Source: Vibrio sp. RE86 (lineage in GTDB: Bacteria; Pseudomonadota; Gammaproteobacteria; Enterobacterales; Vibrionaceae). From it: 64,000 nt of DNA. The translations under genes and the position numbers were made by a program. The stretch lies in contig NZ_VTXI01000011.1 in the NCBI RefSeq assembly GCF_013114545.1, forward strand, positions 84,502-148,501. Reading direction: 5' to 3'. This document shows positions 8,361 to 17,613 of this stretch, piece after piece (position 1 is the first letter of the stretch; the number at the start of each line of letters is the position of its first letter). The notes under the pieces are model-generated. The model ran no database searches and was not told the DNA's origin. It worked only from the letters and a program-made list of their open reading frames with translations.

Positions 8361-9095
8361 ATGTCGTCTCATTTAACGCAGCTTGCGTGGAAATATGGTC
8401 CTGTAAAGGTTGAAGATAAGCTTCTTCTGCTTGCGTTAGCTGAAATCGCAGATAACAAAGGTAATTTCCAAACCTCTGTAGAGGAGCTCCACCAACTGAC
8501 TAGTATGGCTCAAGGTGTCATCAGTACTGTGCTGCGACATTTCATCTCGTCTAATATCTCGTTAATTCAGTTGAGCCCAAATCAAAGTAAATCTAATCCA
8601 GTTTTTAGTGGGGTGCTTTGCTTAGAAGGTCAAAGCTACATGAGTGAAAGTGAACGAGAGCAGATTGATTTACTCGCTCAAGTACAGCAGCAGCAAGAAC
8701 GCCTTAATGCGAACAAACAAAACTCTAAAGGCAAGCTGAACCGAATGCAGCGTGCACAAGTCTCTCCCCTCAATTCATCCTCTTCACGTAAGCAGTACAA
8801 TGTGATTGAGATTCATATGGAAGAGATTCACGCGTGGGCAGAAGGCATCATGTTCCAAAAAGGTGTACGTAACACGCAGGAAGTTTGGAATTCTCTTGTT
8901 GAAGATGTTCATGCCTCAGGTGAGAAGATTTTCGAGCTGGACAAGTTGATCAATCGACTCCACCAGAAAATTGACTACTTCAAAGATTTATCTTTCCGTG
9001 ATCGTAGCTCCGGAAAAGCAAAACCCGTAAGACAATCAGCGCTGAGTTCCTTCGAAGAGAAAGCAGCGAATTATATGGCCCGATTTGACGATTAA
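8361..9095 (+). CDS. Winged-helix protein resembling a phage-type replication initiator (first gene of three-gene cassette)
   Basis: 244 residues. Residues 8-75 (LAWKYGPVKVEDKLLLLALAEIADNKGNF onward) have the shape of the helix-turn-helix domains found at the start of phage O-like and plasmid replication proteins: a helix ending in 'ALAEIAD-N-GNF', then a second helix and a recognition helix around QGVISTVLRHF. Residues 100-120 are glutamine-rich and probably coiled. A second helical domain spans about 147-210. The tail F231-x3-A-x3-M-x-R-F-D is shared with the next protein. The two following genes are tightly packed. Role inferred: DNA binding that recruits the next protein. I do not recognise a named family. 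Confidence 0.6.
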   Translation: MSSHLTQLAWKYGPVKVEDKLLLLALAEIADNKGNFQTSVEELHQLTSMAQGVISTVLRHFISSNISLIQLSPNQSKSNPVFSGVLCLEGQSYMSESEREQIDLLAQVQQQQERLNANKQNSKGKLNRMQRAQVSPLNSSSSRKQYNVIEIHMEEIHAWAEGIMFQKGVRNTQEVWNSLVEDVHASGEKIFELDKLINRLHQKIDYFKDLSFRDRSSGKAKPVRQSALSSFEEKAANYMARFDD

Positions 9096-9109
9096 AATGG
9101 TACCTACTT

Positions 9110-10015
9110 ATGAGCCATGATTACAATAAACCTAAGAACATGAACGAGTTGGGTGACTCTTTTGAAGAACACCTGAAACGTCAAGGTCGAGTGGCTAAAA
9201 AGGTTGCGACGACCGTACCAGTGTACAACTATGGAAACAACTCTCGTTCGGTAGCTCAACATTCTACGAATCAATTACCTCGAACCAGTTCAGGCTTTTC
9301 TGTACAAGCAGAAGAGCGTATGAAGCGTTTCGAAAACAAAGAGCAAACAGGTCAAATCTTCCGTGTTTGGGCGATGCTGCTGGCAGCGTTTGGTTCTAAG
9401 CTTACCCACTTTTTTGGTGATGAACCGGATAGCACCTTTATGGCGTTTGCTGCGTCATTAACCCCTGATGGTTATAAAAGGCTAGAGGCGAACCTTTATG
9501 AGCGTTTAGACGAAGATAAAGAGTGGCCGCCGTCGATTGTTCGACTGAGCCAACTGGCTGACTCACCAACGAAAGAGGCGATGTACAACGCTCGTCAACG
9601 TCTGTTCCACAACCCTGTGCCGACCAACGAACTTGATCGAGTAGAACGGTATGTGAAACGCTACAAGATGAGCGAAGTGCGTAACTTTTCTGATCAATAT
9701 TTTGAATCTGACTTTAACCGTCGTTACACCCAGTGGTTCCGTGAAGTGGTTCTACAAAATATGGACGAGCGATTGGCGGAAAGAGAGCAGACGATATCAG
9801 CCTCTATCGATTCATTGAATCCAACTGTGCACGATAAACGTGTGGATGGTGAAATTGAGACCGGCAAAGCATTCGATAATAAGTACGGTGCACGTATCCT
9901 CGAAATGTTAAAAGGGGAGCCTGCGGAGTTTGAAGAGATTGATGAGAAAGATCAGGTTGCCATAGAGCAAAGTAAACTCGCAAAACAAATCTTTGATAGC
10001 ACCGAGAACGATTAA
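9110..10015 (+). CDS. Putative helicase-loader-like protein (phage lambda P type), second gene of cassette
   Basis: 301 residues. The N-terminus (1-80) looks disordered and basic and carries F63-x3-A-x3-M-x-R-F-E, the same short motif as the tail of the preceding protein. Residues 83-165 (FRVWAMLLAAFGSKLTHFFG, then a W-P-P-S at 139-142 followed by a leucine-rich helix) resemble the fold signature of phage replication protein P, the loader of DnaB. Residues 175-220 form further charged helices. It starts 15 bases after the preceding stop and shares one base (TAATG) with the next gene, which suggests translational coupling. The loader role is inferred from pattern only; no ATPase motif is present. 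Confidence 0.55.
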   Translation: MSHDYNKPKNMNELGDSFEEHLKRQGRVAKKVATTVPVYNYGNNSRSVAQHSTNQLPRTSSGFSVQAEERMKRFENKEQTGQIFRVWAMLLAAFGSKLTHFFGDEPDSTFMAFAASLTPDGYKRLEANLYERLDEDKEWPPSIVRLSQLADSPTKEAMYNARQRLFHNPVPTNELDRVERYVKRYKMSEVRNFSDQYFESDFNRRYTQWFREVVLQNMDERLAEREQTISASIDSLNPTVHDKRVDGEIETGKAFDNKYGARILEMLKGEPAEFEEIDEKDQVAIEQSKLAKQIFDSTEND

Positions 10016-10695
10016 TGCGCGAGTTTAATGTACTAGAGAGAGGGAATAATTACTTTCGTTGTCGCGTTGAAGGGATGCATTGTCGGATTGTTATTGACGA
10101 GTTCAGTAAGACTTTACCGCTTGGTGAACACCGCCTGCATGTCGAAGAGATCACCAATAAATATCAACACTTCGCCGATGATGCGGTGTTTAAGCTTACA
10201 CTGCCTTATGAAGAGCAAGGGTGTATCGATATTTGCACGCTCAATACTGGAGCGAAAAATAACTTCACCTATCGCGCTTGTGTCCGTTTGGGGGGGAAGT
10301 GGGAGCCAATCTTGAACGAGTGGGTTTTTTCTACTTCTGTGCAAGAGAAAGTGAACAAGCTGGGTGAAGTGGTTCGGTCAGAACCTAAGCTTGTCGAAGT
10401 GGTGTTTAAAGAGACAATCTCGATGCCAAGTAAGCAGTTGTCGCTGTTTGGATTCGAATTGGTTAAAGGTTTAAACCCTAACCAGACCCCCATTTTCCAT
10501 AAAGGGGTTACGGTAAAGAAAGGCAGTATTACGTTTATCGTTAATCATAGCTCGAAAACGATAGCTAGAGCTGGGACGGTTGTAAGACTGAATGTACCGG
10601 AGCTGATGCTCGATAATCCTGACTTTAAAGAAGACTACATGGCAGCGATTGATTACCGAGTGATCCGTCAGCGAAAGAAGCCCGCTCGAGCATAA
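10015..10695 (+). CDS. Unknown protein with a sliding-clamp-binding peptide, third gene of cassette
   Basis: 226 residues, predicted mostly beta strand. Residues 141-145 read QLSLF, the canonical beta-clamp (DnaN) binding pentapeptide consensus QL[SD]LF, preceded by a proline-serine-lysine stretch. The C-terminus is basic (RVIRQRKKPARA), suggesting nucleic-acid contact. I do not recognise a family. ATG 10015 overlaps the previous stop by one base, so the three genes should be expressed together. The strong bidirectional terminator at 10724 ends the unit. Confidence 0.6.
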   Translation: MREFNVLERGNNYFRCRVEGMHCRIVIDEFSKTLPLGEHRLHVEEITNKYQHFADDAVFKLTLPYEEQGCIDICTLNTGAKNNFTYRACVRLGGKWEPILNEWVFSTSVQEKVNKLGEVVRSEPKLVEVVFKETISMPSKQLSLFGFELVKGLNPNQTPIFHKGVTVKKGSITFIVNHSSKTIARAGTVVRLNVPELMLDNPDFKEDYMAAIDYRVIRQRKKPARA

Positions 10696-10723
10696 TACCG
10701 AACAGGACGAGACAGTTTGAATA

Positions 10724-10755
10724 AAAAAGGCAGCATATTGATATGCTGCCTTTTT
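10724..10755. terminator. Bidirectional terminator between cassette and trpA
   Basis: GGCAGCATAT pairs with ATATGCTGCC, flanked by A-run and T-run. It serves both the plus-strand cassette and the minus-strand trp operon. Confidence 0.92.
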
Positions 10756-10773
10756 CGTTCTATGCCGCTAACA

Positions 10774-11580
10774 CTACTTTTGTGTCGCCGCTTTCATTGA
10801 AGAAACAAAGTTAGCCAGTTGCTTAAGCATCTCTTCTGGTTGTTCAACATTGTTCTCGATTATCTTAACCACGGCTGAACCCGAGATAGCACCAGCAGCA
10901 CCAGCTTGAATCGCTTCCTTAACCTGCTCAGGAGCAGAGATACCGAAACCAAGCAATGCTGGTGGCGCATCGAACTTGTTTAAACGATCAAGCAGCGCCG
11001 TTACAGGCATGTTTGCTTTCGTTTCTGCACCGGTAACACCCGCGCGCGACAGAAGGTAAGTGTAACCGCCGCCGAGCTTAGACACTTGCTCTAATGTTTC
11101 ATCACTTGCGGTAGGCGGAGCGATAAAGATAGGGTGGATACCGTGTTTTTCTGCGGCTGCGACAAACTCACCACTTTCATTGGTTGGTACATCGGCAATC
11201 AGTACAGAATCAATACCAGCTTTAGCACAGCGCTCATAGAAATTATCAACACCGCGTGAGTAAACTAGGTTAGCGTACATCAGTAGACCGATTGGCAAGT
11301 CTGGGTATTTAGCGCGGATTTGAGCAATCAGGTCGAAACAGATATCAGGCGTTGCCTTTGACTCTAGTGCACGGATGTTTGCACCTTGGATAGTTGGGCC
11401 GTCAGCAAGTGGATCAGAAAATGGAATACCTAGCTCTAGTGCGTCAGCGCCAGACTCTACTAACGTTTCCATAATCTTAAGGGATTGCTCAGGGTTAGGA
11501 TCGCAAACCGTTACGAACGGGACAAAAGCGCCTTGGTTCTTTTCGTTTAGACGCGTAAACAGATTCTCATAACGGTTCAT
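10774..11580 (-). CDS. trpA: Tryptophan synthase alpha subunit
   Basis: 268 residues, the family's usual length. It cleaves indole-3-glycerol phosphate to indole and glyceraldehyde-3-phosphate, passing indole through the tunnel to TrpB. Visible landmarks are the N-terminal F-V-P-F-V-T strand, the catalytic glutamate in [10 protein letters not shown], the aspartate in VLIADVP, and the phosphate-binding LLGFGIS and GAISGSAVV loops. Its start overlaps the trpB stop by one base (TAATG), giving coupled translation of the two subunits. It is the last gene of the trp operon. Confidence 0.97.
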   Translation of the reverse strand: MNRYENLFTRLNEKNQGAFVPFVTVCDPNPEQSLKIMETLVESGADALELGIPFSDPLADGPTIQGANIRALESKATPDICFDLIAQIRAKYPDLPIGLLMYANLVYSRGVDNFYERCAKAGIDSVLIADVPTNESGEFVAAAEKHGIHPIFIAPPTASDETLEQVSKLGGGYTYLLSRAGVTGAETKANMPVTALLDRLNKFDAPPALLGFGISAPEQVKEAIQAGAAGAISGSAVVKIIENNVEQPEEMLKQLANFVSSMKAATQK

Positions 11581-12770
11581 TAGATTGCTCCTTTTTGCTG
11601 AAGAATGTCGTGAACGGTGAAGATATCTTTATCCCCACGGCCTGATAAGTTAACAACCAATAGTTGCTCTTTTTCAGGGTTTTCACGCGCCATACGTAGA
11701 GCGTGAGCAAGTGCGTGTGAAGACTCTAACGCAGGGATAATGCCTTCGTTACGCGCCAATTCTTGGAACGCTTCTAGTGCTTCATCATCCGTTACGTTGT
11801 CGTATTCAGCACGGCCAATCGAGTTAAGGTGTGCGTGTTGTGGGCCAACTGATGGGAAATCTAGACCAGCTGAAACAGAGTAAGACTCTTCTACCTGACC
11901 ATTTTCATCTTGCATCAGTGGTGCTTTCATACCAAAGAAAATACCTGTCTTGCCGTGTTTCAGTGGCGCACCATGTTGGTCAGTATCAATACCTTTACCA
12001 GCCGGTTCCACACCAATCAGGCGAACGCTCTCTTCTTCAATGAAATCAGCAAACATACCAATTGCGTTAGAACCACCGCCAACACAAGCGATAACTGCAT
12101 CTGGAAGGCGGCCTTCGCGAGCTAAAATCTGGTTCTTTGTCTCTTCACCAATCATGCGCTGGAAATCACGAACGATGGTTGGGAATGGGTGAGGGCCCGC
12201 TGCAGTACCGAGTAAGTAGTGTGCTTCTTCGTAGCTTGCAGACCAATCGCGTAGCGCTTCGTTACAGGCATCTTTCAGTGTCGATGAACCAGAATGAACA
12301 GGGATTACCTCCGCGCCCATTAGCTTCATACGGAATACGTTCGGGCTTTGGCGTTCAACGTCTTTTGCACCCATGTAGACGCGACATTTCAGTCCAAGAA
12401 GTGCACATGCTAGTGCCGTTGCGACGCCGTGCTGACCCGCGCCAGTTTCCGCGATGATTTCCTCTTTACCCATGCGTTTTGCAAGCAGAGCTTGACCAAG
12501 CACTTGGTTTGTTTTGTGTGCGCCGCCGTGAAGTAGGTCTTCACGCTTTAGGTACAGTTTGGTTTTTGTACCTTTGGTTAGGTTACGAGTAAGCGTTAAG
12601 GCTGTTGGACGGCCTGCGTACTCTTGAAGAAGTGTCATGAACTCACTGCGAAACTCAGGATCTTCTTGCGCATCAATGAACGCTTGTTCTAATTGTTCCA
12701 GTGCTGGAACTAGAATTTGTGGTACGTATTGACCACCGTATTCGCCAAAGTAGGCATCTAATTTTGCCAT
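11580..12770 (-). CDS. trpB: Tryptophan synthase beta subunit
   Basis: 396 residues. A PLP enzyme condensing indole with serine to make tryptophan. The PLP lysine lies in [11 protein letters not shown] near residue 87, the catalytic acid segment ETGAGQHG follows, and the phosphate cup is [10 protein letters not shown]. It is separated from trpCF by 51 bases, the largest gap in the operon, and it overlaps trpA by one base. Confidence 0.97.
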   Translation of the reverse strand: MAKLDAYFGEYGGQYVPQILVPALEQLEQAFIDAQEDPEFRSEFMTLLQEYAGRPTALTLTRNLTKGTKTKLYLKREDLLHGGAHKTNQVLGQALLAKRMGKEEIIAETGAGQHGVATALACALLGLKCRVYMGAKDVERQSPNVFRMKLMGAEVIPVHSGSSTLKDACNEALRDWSASYEEAHYLLGTAAGPHPFPTIVRDFQRMIGEETKNQILAREGRLPDAVIACVGGGSNAIGMFADFIEEESVRLIGVEPAGKGIDTDQHGAPLKHGKTGIFFGMKAPLMQDENGQVEESYSVSAGLDFPSVGPQHAHLNSIGRAEYDNVTDDEALEAFQELARNEGIIPALESSHALAHALRMARENPEKEQLLVVNLSGRGDKDIFTVHDILQQKGAI

Positions 12771-12821
12771 GATATTTGTCCTTTAAATCTAAATAGCCCG
12801 ATGGTGTCGAGCTACCAATAA

Positions 12822-14249
12822 TTAGTAATTTCTTATCGCAGCGAAGGCTTGCTCTAATTTCTCAGCGTCTTTTTTACCGGGAGATGACTCCACGCCCGAG
12901 TTAAGGTCTAAGCCCAAGCAACCTTGCTGTGCTGCCTTTTGTGCATTAAACGGTGTAATACCACCTGCAAGCATGACTTCTGATCTATCACCAATAAGCG
13001 ACCAGTCAAACACAAGCCCAGTGCCGCCCACTTGTTTGCCGACTTTGGTATCTAATAGGTGACGGTTAACGTGATTTCTTATTAGCGCAGGCATTTCATC
13101 TTGGACGCCATAAGCTTTCCAAATCTCAACACCGCTAGCCAATTGTTGGCGCAGTTCATCAACGAACGTTTGGTCTTCATCGCCATGCAATTGAACGGCT
13201 GCTAACCCAAGTTCATTCGTTATATCTACGATGGAATCAAGTGAATGGTTTTGGAACACACCAACGTATTTAAGTGGCGCACCGCTCATTGTCAAACGAG
13301 CTTCTTCTACGGTAACAAATCGTTTGGATTTCTCGACAAAAATTAAGCCGCCGAATACCGCGCCAGATTGGTAAACCTTCGCAGCGTCGTCTGGATGAGT
13401 GAGGCCACAAACCTTGTTCTCACCTAAAGTCACTTTACGCACAGCAAGCTCGAGGTTTTCTTCTGCCATTAAAGAGCTACCGATCAAGAAGCCATCAGCG
13501 AAAGTTGCTAGGTCTCGAACTTGTTGATGGGTGTAAATCCCAGACTCCGAAATCACGACCGCTTCAGGTGCTTTTTCTCGGATAGCAGGAGCAAGTTCTT
13601 TAGTACGGTTTAAGTCGGTCGACAGGTCGCGAAGGTTGCGGTTGTTGATACCGATCACTTGAGCGTTTAGTTCAATAGCACGCTCAAGCTCTGCTTCGTT
13701 ACTCACTTCAGTAAGGATACCCATGTTGAGTGAGTGAGCGACATCAGCCAGTTGTTTGTATTCGTCATCATTGAGAACTGAGAGCATAAGTAAGATAGCA
13801 TCTGCACTATAGTGACGAGCCAAATAGACTTGGTAAGTATCGACCATGAAGTCTTTACAGATTACTGGTTGCTTAACTTGGTTACGTACTTGCGGCAAAA
13901 AGTCGAAGTTACCTTGGAAATATTTTTCGTCGGTCAGAACCGAAATTGCATTTGCGTGGTTGTTATAAACAGAAGCAATATAATCCAGATCGAAGTCGTC
14001 ACGGATAAGACCTTTAGATGGAGACGCTTTTTTACACTCAGTGATAAATACCGTTTGATCGTTACGAAGTGCTTGGTAAAAATCACGGTCAGAGGGCGTT
14101 AAGTCAGACTTGAAATCTTCTAGCGGTTGCGAAGCCTTACGTGCTTCAACCCATTCGTACTTATCACGAACGATTTTAGCGAGTACTTCTGCCATCTCCG
14201 CTTCTTTCACTGAAACGTGTGTGGACAACTTGTCGGTGGTTTGAGTCAT
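12822..14249 (-). CDS. trpCF: Bifunctional indole-3-glycerol-phosphate synthase / phosphoribosylanthranilate isomerase
   Basis: 475 residues. Two fused (beta-alpha)8 barrels: TrpC up to about residue 275 (ECKKASPSKG with the catalytic lysine, ICKDFMV, GINNRNL and the VISESGI strand), then TrpF (KVCGLTHPDDA, LQLHGDE and the C-terminal LAGGITPFN, GLDLNSGVE). The fusion is as in E. coli and other enterics. The start chosen has a purine-rich site a few bases away. An in-frame ATG at 14195 (MAEVLAKIV) corresponds to the E. coli start and could be used instead. It follows trpD by 17 bases. Confidence 0.96.
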   Translation of the reverse strand: MTQTTDKLSTHVSVKEAEMAEVLAKIVRDKYEWVEARKASQPLEDFKSDLTPSDRDFYQALRNDQTVFITECKKASPSKGLIRDDFDLDYIASVYNNHANAISVLTDEKYFQGNFDFLPQVRNQVKQPVICKDFMVDTYQVYLARHYSADAILLMLSVLNDDEYKQLADVAHSLNMGILTEVSNEAELERAIELNAQVIGINNRNLRDLSTDLNRTKELAPAIREKAPEAVVISESGIYTHQQVRDLATFADGFLIGSSLMAEENLELAVRKVTLGENKVCGLTHPDDAAKVYQSGAVFGGLIFVEKSKRFVTVEEARLTMSGAPLKYVGVFQNHSLDSIVDITNELGLAAVQLHGDEDQTFVDELRQQLASGVEIWKAYGVQDEMPALIRNHVNRHLLDTKVGKQVGGTGLVFDWSLIGDRSEVMLAGGITPFNAQKAAQQGCLGLDLNSGVESSPGKKDAEKLEQAFAAIRNY

Positions 14250-14266
14250 CTTCTCTAATTCCGTTT

Positions 14267-15265
14267 TTATGCGTGCTCTGCCAACTGTTGAACCAGTTGG
14301 TAAGCCTTACCTGAATTCATTGCTTCGATAGCTTTTGCTGCGTTTGCCTTTAGATCTTCATGGCCAAAGAGACGCATAAGTAGCGCCACATTGACGGCAA
14401 CCGCTCCAGCTTGTGCTTCTGTGCCTTTGCCAGTGAGAATGTTGGTCGTGATCGCCTTATTCTCTTCTGGGTCACCACCTTTGATTGCTTCAAGTGGGTG
14501 AGTGTTCAAACCGAAATCAGCTGGACTGATGGTGTACTCATGGATCTGACCGTCTTTGATTTCAGCAACCAGAGTTTCACCATGAATCGCAACTTCATCT
14601 AGACCGCTACCATGAACAACCGCTGCTCGCTTCATTCCCATTTGTAACATAGTTTCTGCAATAGGGCGTACTAGCTCTTTGCTGTATACACCCATCAATT
14701 CGATGTTCGGGCGAGCTGGGTTAATCAAAGGGCCCAGGATGTTAAAGATCGTGCGTGTTTTCAGAGTTTGACGCACAGGCATCGCATGGCGAACACCACC
14801 GTGATATTGAGGTGCAAACAAGAATGCAACGCCAAGTTTGTCTACGGCACTGCGAGTATCTTCTGCTGTCATCGCTAAGTTAATACCAAACGAGTCTAAA
14901 AGATCTGAAGAACCTGATTTGCTCGACACGCTACGGTTACCATGTTTGGCAACTTTTAAACCACACGCCGCAGCAACAAAAGCTGACGTGGTCGAGATAT
15001 TGATAGTGTTGTGGCCGTCACCGCCTGTTCCTACGATATCGGCAAAGTCGTAATCCGGGCGAGGGAATGGATTCGCATTGGCAAGTAAAGCTTTGGCAGC
15101 ACCTGCGATTTCGTCCGGTGTTTCGCCTTTAATCTTGAGTGCGGTTAATGCTGACGACATCAAAATTGGATCAAGCTCACCACGAATAATGGTGTCGAAT
15201 AACTGTTGGCTCTCTTCTTGAGTCAATGACTGTTGGTCGTATAGCTTACTGATGATTTTTTCCAT
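14267..15265 (-). CDS. trpD: Anthranilate phosphoribosyltransferase
   Basis: 332 residues from ATG 15265 (MEKIISKLYDQQ), chosen because AAGGA stands 8 bases upstream; in-frame codons continue to 15307 but overlap trpG. It transfers the phosphoribosyl group of PRPP to anthranilate. Family motifs seen are the PRPP-binding GTGGDGHNTINIST, KHGNRSVSSKSGS and the anthranilate-site segments HHG-like QYHGGVRHAMPVR and RTIFNILGPLINPA. Unlike E. coli it is not fused to the glutamine amidotransferase, the arrangement usual in Vibrio. Confidence 0.96.
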   Translation of the reverse strand: MEKIISKLYDQQSLTQEESQQLFDTIIRGELDPILMSSALTALKIKGETPDEIAGAAKALLANANPFPRPDYDFADIVGTGGDGHNTINISTTSAFVAAACGLKVAKHGNRSVSSKSGSSDLLDSFGINLAMTAEDTRSAVDKLGVAFLFAPQYHGGVRHAMPVRQTLKTRTIFNILGPLINPARPNIELMGVYSKELVRPIAETMLQMGMKRAAVVHGSGLDEVAIHGETLVAEIKDGQIHEYTISPADFGLNTHPLEAIKGGDPEENKAITTNILTGKGTEAQAGAVAVNVALLMRLFGHEDLKANAAKAIEAMNSGKAYQLVQQLAEHA

Positions 15266-15275
15266 GACGTTGTCC

Positions 15276-15866
15276 TTAATCCTTTTTAGTATCGAGAGCC
15301 CAGTCAATCGCGTTGGCTAGTAGCGTGGCGCCATAGGTCGTCATAATCGACTCTGGGTGAAATTGGAAACCGCAAACTTTGTCTTCTTCTTGTACCACTG
15401 ACATAACTAGACCATCGACTTCAGCCGTAATCGTTAGAGAGTCAGGCACATGAGTTGCAACCAGAGAGTGGTAGCGCGCAATGGCAAGGGGTGAAGGTAA
15501 ATCTTGGTACGTTGAGTGCGATTGGTGTTCCATCATTGACACTTTTCCGTGAATGATTTCACCAGCGCCTGCCACTGTACCGCCGTATGCTTCCACAATC
15601 GCTTGATGACCAAGACAAATACCAATCATTGGCACTTTACCTTTTAAGCGTTGGATGATCTCTGGCATTGAGCCCGCCTCAGACGGTGCACCTGGACCGG
15701 GAGAAAGTAGTACAACAGGGTTATCGAGTGACTGCACTGCTGATTCAAAAACATCGGCCGAAATGTTATTACGGTAGATCGTGACTTGGTGGCCTAGCGA
15801 GCGAAATTGGTCAACAAGGTTGTAAGTAAACGAATCGAAGTTGTCGATAAATAGTATATTCGCCAT
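15276..15866 (-). CDS. trpG: Anthranilate synthase component II (glutamine amidotransferase)
   Basis: 196 residues from ATG 15866 (MANILFIDNFDSFTYN). It is a class I glutamine amidotransferase: nucleophile cysteine in GICLGHQ, with the histidine/glutamate pair in FQFHPES. It supplies ammonia to TrpE. The start is set by the conserved N-terminus, with AAGGAGAAG lying at the very end of trpE. Only four bases separate it from the trpE stop. Confidence 0.96.
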   Translation of the reverse strand: MANILFIDNFDSFTYNLVDQFRSLGHQVTIYRNNISADVFESAVQSLDNPVVLLSPGPGAPSEAGSMPEIIQRLKGKVPMIGICLGHQAIVEAYGGTVAGAGEIIHGKVSMMEHQSHSTYQDLPSPLAIARYHSLVATHVPDSLTITAEVDGLVMSVVQEEDKVCGFQFHPESIMTTYGATLLANAIDWALDTKKD

Positions 15867-15870
15867 GGGT

Positions 15871-17433
15871 CTACTTCTCCTTATGCGCTGACTGAATCGC
15901 AGAAATGACGGCTTGTGCTTTTCCGCGTGTTTCATCGGCTTCAGCTGGTGGGTCTGAGTCAAACACCACACCTGCACCTGCTTGAACTTGAGCGATGCCG
16001 TTCTCTACATATGCAGAGCGAATGACGATACATGTATCTAGCGTGCCTTCTCCGGTTAGGTAACCCACCGCGCCACCATAGCTACCTCGACGAGTCTTCT
16101 CTACGTCTCGGATTAACTGCATTGCGCGAATCTTTGGTGCGCCAGTTAACGTTCCCATATTCATACAAGCTTGGTAAGCGTGCAGGGCGTCTAGGTCTTC
16201 ACGAAGTTGACCAACAACGCGAGAGACTAAATGCATAACATGGCTATAACGGTCTACTTTTAGTAGGTCAGCGACGTGGCGGGTTCCCGCTTGTGAGATA
16301 CGAGCAACATCGTTACGTGCTAGATCAACCAGCATCATGTGTTCCGCGTTCTCTTTTTTGTCTGTACGCAGCTCAAGCTCAATACGGCTATCAAGATCGA
16401 AATCGATGTCACCATTTGGACGCTTACCACGGCGGCGAGTACCAGCGATTGGGTAAATCTCCACTTGATTGGTGTTGGTCTCGTATTTCAGCGCACTTTC
16501 AGGAGACGCACCGAATAACGTAAACAGCTCATCTTGCATGTAGAACATGTAAGGGCTTGGGTTTGATTGTTTTAGCTCTTTGTATGCGGCAAGTGGTGAA
16601 GGGCAAGGCAAAGTAAATCGGCGCGATGGCACAACTTGGAACACATCGCCTTTGACGACGTATTGCTTTAAGTCACGGACCGTTTGGCAGAAGTCTTCAT
16701 CTGAGACACTTGGCTGCGCGGTTGTATCTTGGACTGTTGTCGCTTTTGGTAGTAGCTTTAGTTCAGCGCACTGCTTTTGAATCGAATCAAGTCGAGCCTG
16801 AATTGTCGCTTTTTCAGCCTCAGCAAAGATGGTTGCTTGTAGGTCACAAGACTTCTTTTGGTGGTCGACGACAAGTAGCGTCTCTGCGACGTAAAAAACG
16901 TAATCTGGGCATTGATTTGATGCTGCAGCTTCGCCTAGAGGCTCAAAGTTTGCGACTAGGTCATAAGCAAAGAGACCGCCAACAAAAATAGCGTGCTTAT
17001 GCAGGCCTTCAATGTCAAAACTGTGTTGGATTAAACGAAGCGCATCGAATGAAGAGGCTTCGCGTAAACGAGAGTCTTCATCGAGAGTATTACAAGGGGC
17101 AGCATATTCGATGACAAGTACGTTGCCGTCAAAGCTATGCTGAATGTCTGCATGAATGTTGTTTGTTAAATGAGACAGTAACTGGCGACCATTATCGGTC
17201 AGTGCTGTCATTGTGACGGTGTGACCGAAACAGACGATACGAACGGCAGAGTCTACAATCAATAAACTTTGTAGATCTTGCTTTGAATCGATTTCAGCTG
17301 ACTCAAGCAATAGGCTATCTGTCTTATTCTCACACAGAGTATGAAAGAGTTGTGTTGGATCCTGAGCATAAGGAGCTGTTGTTCGAATGAGCTCTAATTG
17401 ACCTAGCTTTTGGATATCAATGGCCTTGTTCAC
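15871..17433 (-). CDS. trpE: Anthranilate synthase component I
   Basis: 520 residues. It makes anthranilate from chorismate and ammonia. The N-terminal half holds the tryptophan feedback site region (LLLESAEID matches the L-L-E-S-A element). The C-terminal chorismate-binding domain shows PIAGTRRRGK, DLARNDVARIS, LTGAPKIRAM and the final QAGAGVVFDSDPPAE. It is the first structural gene after the leader/attenuator. A paralogue, pabB, lies at 54655. Confidence 0.97.
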   Translation of the reverse strand: MNKAIDIQKLGQLELIRTTAPYAQDPTQLFHTLCENKTDSLLLESAEIDSKQDLQSLLIVDSAVRIVCFGHTVTMTALTDNGRQLLSHLTNNIHADIQHSFDGNVLVIEYAAPCNTLDEDSRLREASSFDALRLIQHSFDIEGLHKHAIFVGGLFAYDLVANFEPLGEAAASNQCPDYVFYVAETLLVVDHQKKSCDLQATIFAEAEKATIQARLDSIQKQCAELKLLPKATTVQDTTAQPSVSDEDFCQTVRDLKQYVVKGDVFQVVPSRRFTLPCPSPLAAYKELKQSNPSPYMFYMQDELFTLFGASPESALKYETNTNQVEIYPIAGTRRRGKRPNGDIDFDLDSRIELELRTDKKENAEHMMLVDLARNDVARISQAGTRHVADLLKVDRYSHVMHLVSRVVGQLREDLDALHAYQACMNMGTLTGAPKIRAMQLIRDVEKTRRGSYGGAVGYLTGEGTLDTCIVIRSAYVENGIAQVQAGAGVVFDSDPPAEADETRGKAQAVISAIQSAHKEK

Positions 17434-17560
17434 AAGACCTCCTTTTATTTTAATAATTTCTTCTTCCTGCCGTACATAGTCGCATAAAGCAAACGTTGAC
17501 CCAATGAGGTTTTGGTTAAATCTGACGATTGTTTAAGCAGTTAGATGTGAGACAGACAAC

Positions 17561-17595
17561 AAAACAAAAAAGCCCGCTATCGTAGCGGGCTTTTT
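17561..17595 (-). terminator. trp attenuator
   Basis: GCCCGCTA pairs with TAGCGGGC around a three-base loop and, reading in the trp direction, is followed by a run of T with a single interruption. It sits between the leader peptide stop and trpE, the classical position of a ribosome-controlled attenuator. Confidence 0.92.
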
Positions 17596-17613
17596 AAACA
17601 TGAATTCTATAAT

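Noticed and set aside
8361..10695. Interpretation of the three-gene cassette as a prophage remnant
   Set aside because: No integrase, attachment repeats, structural genes or tRNA site are nearby and codon use is ordinary; kept as a resident cassette.
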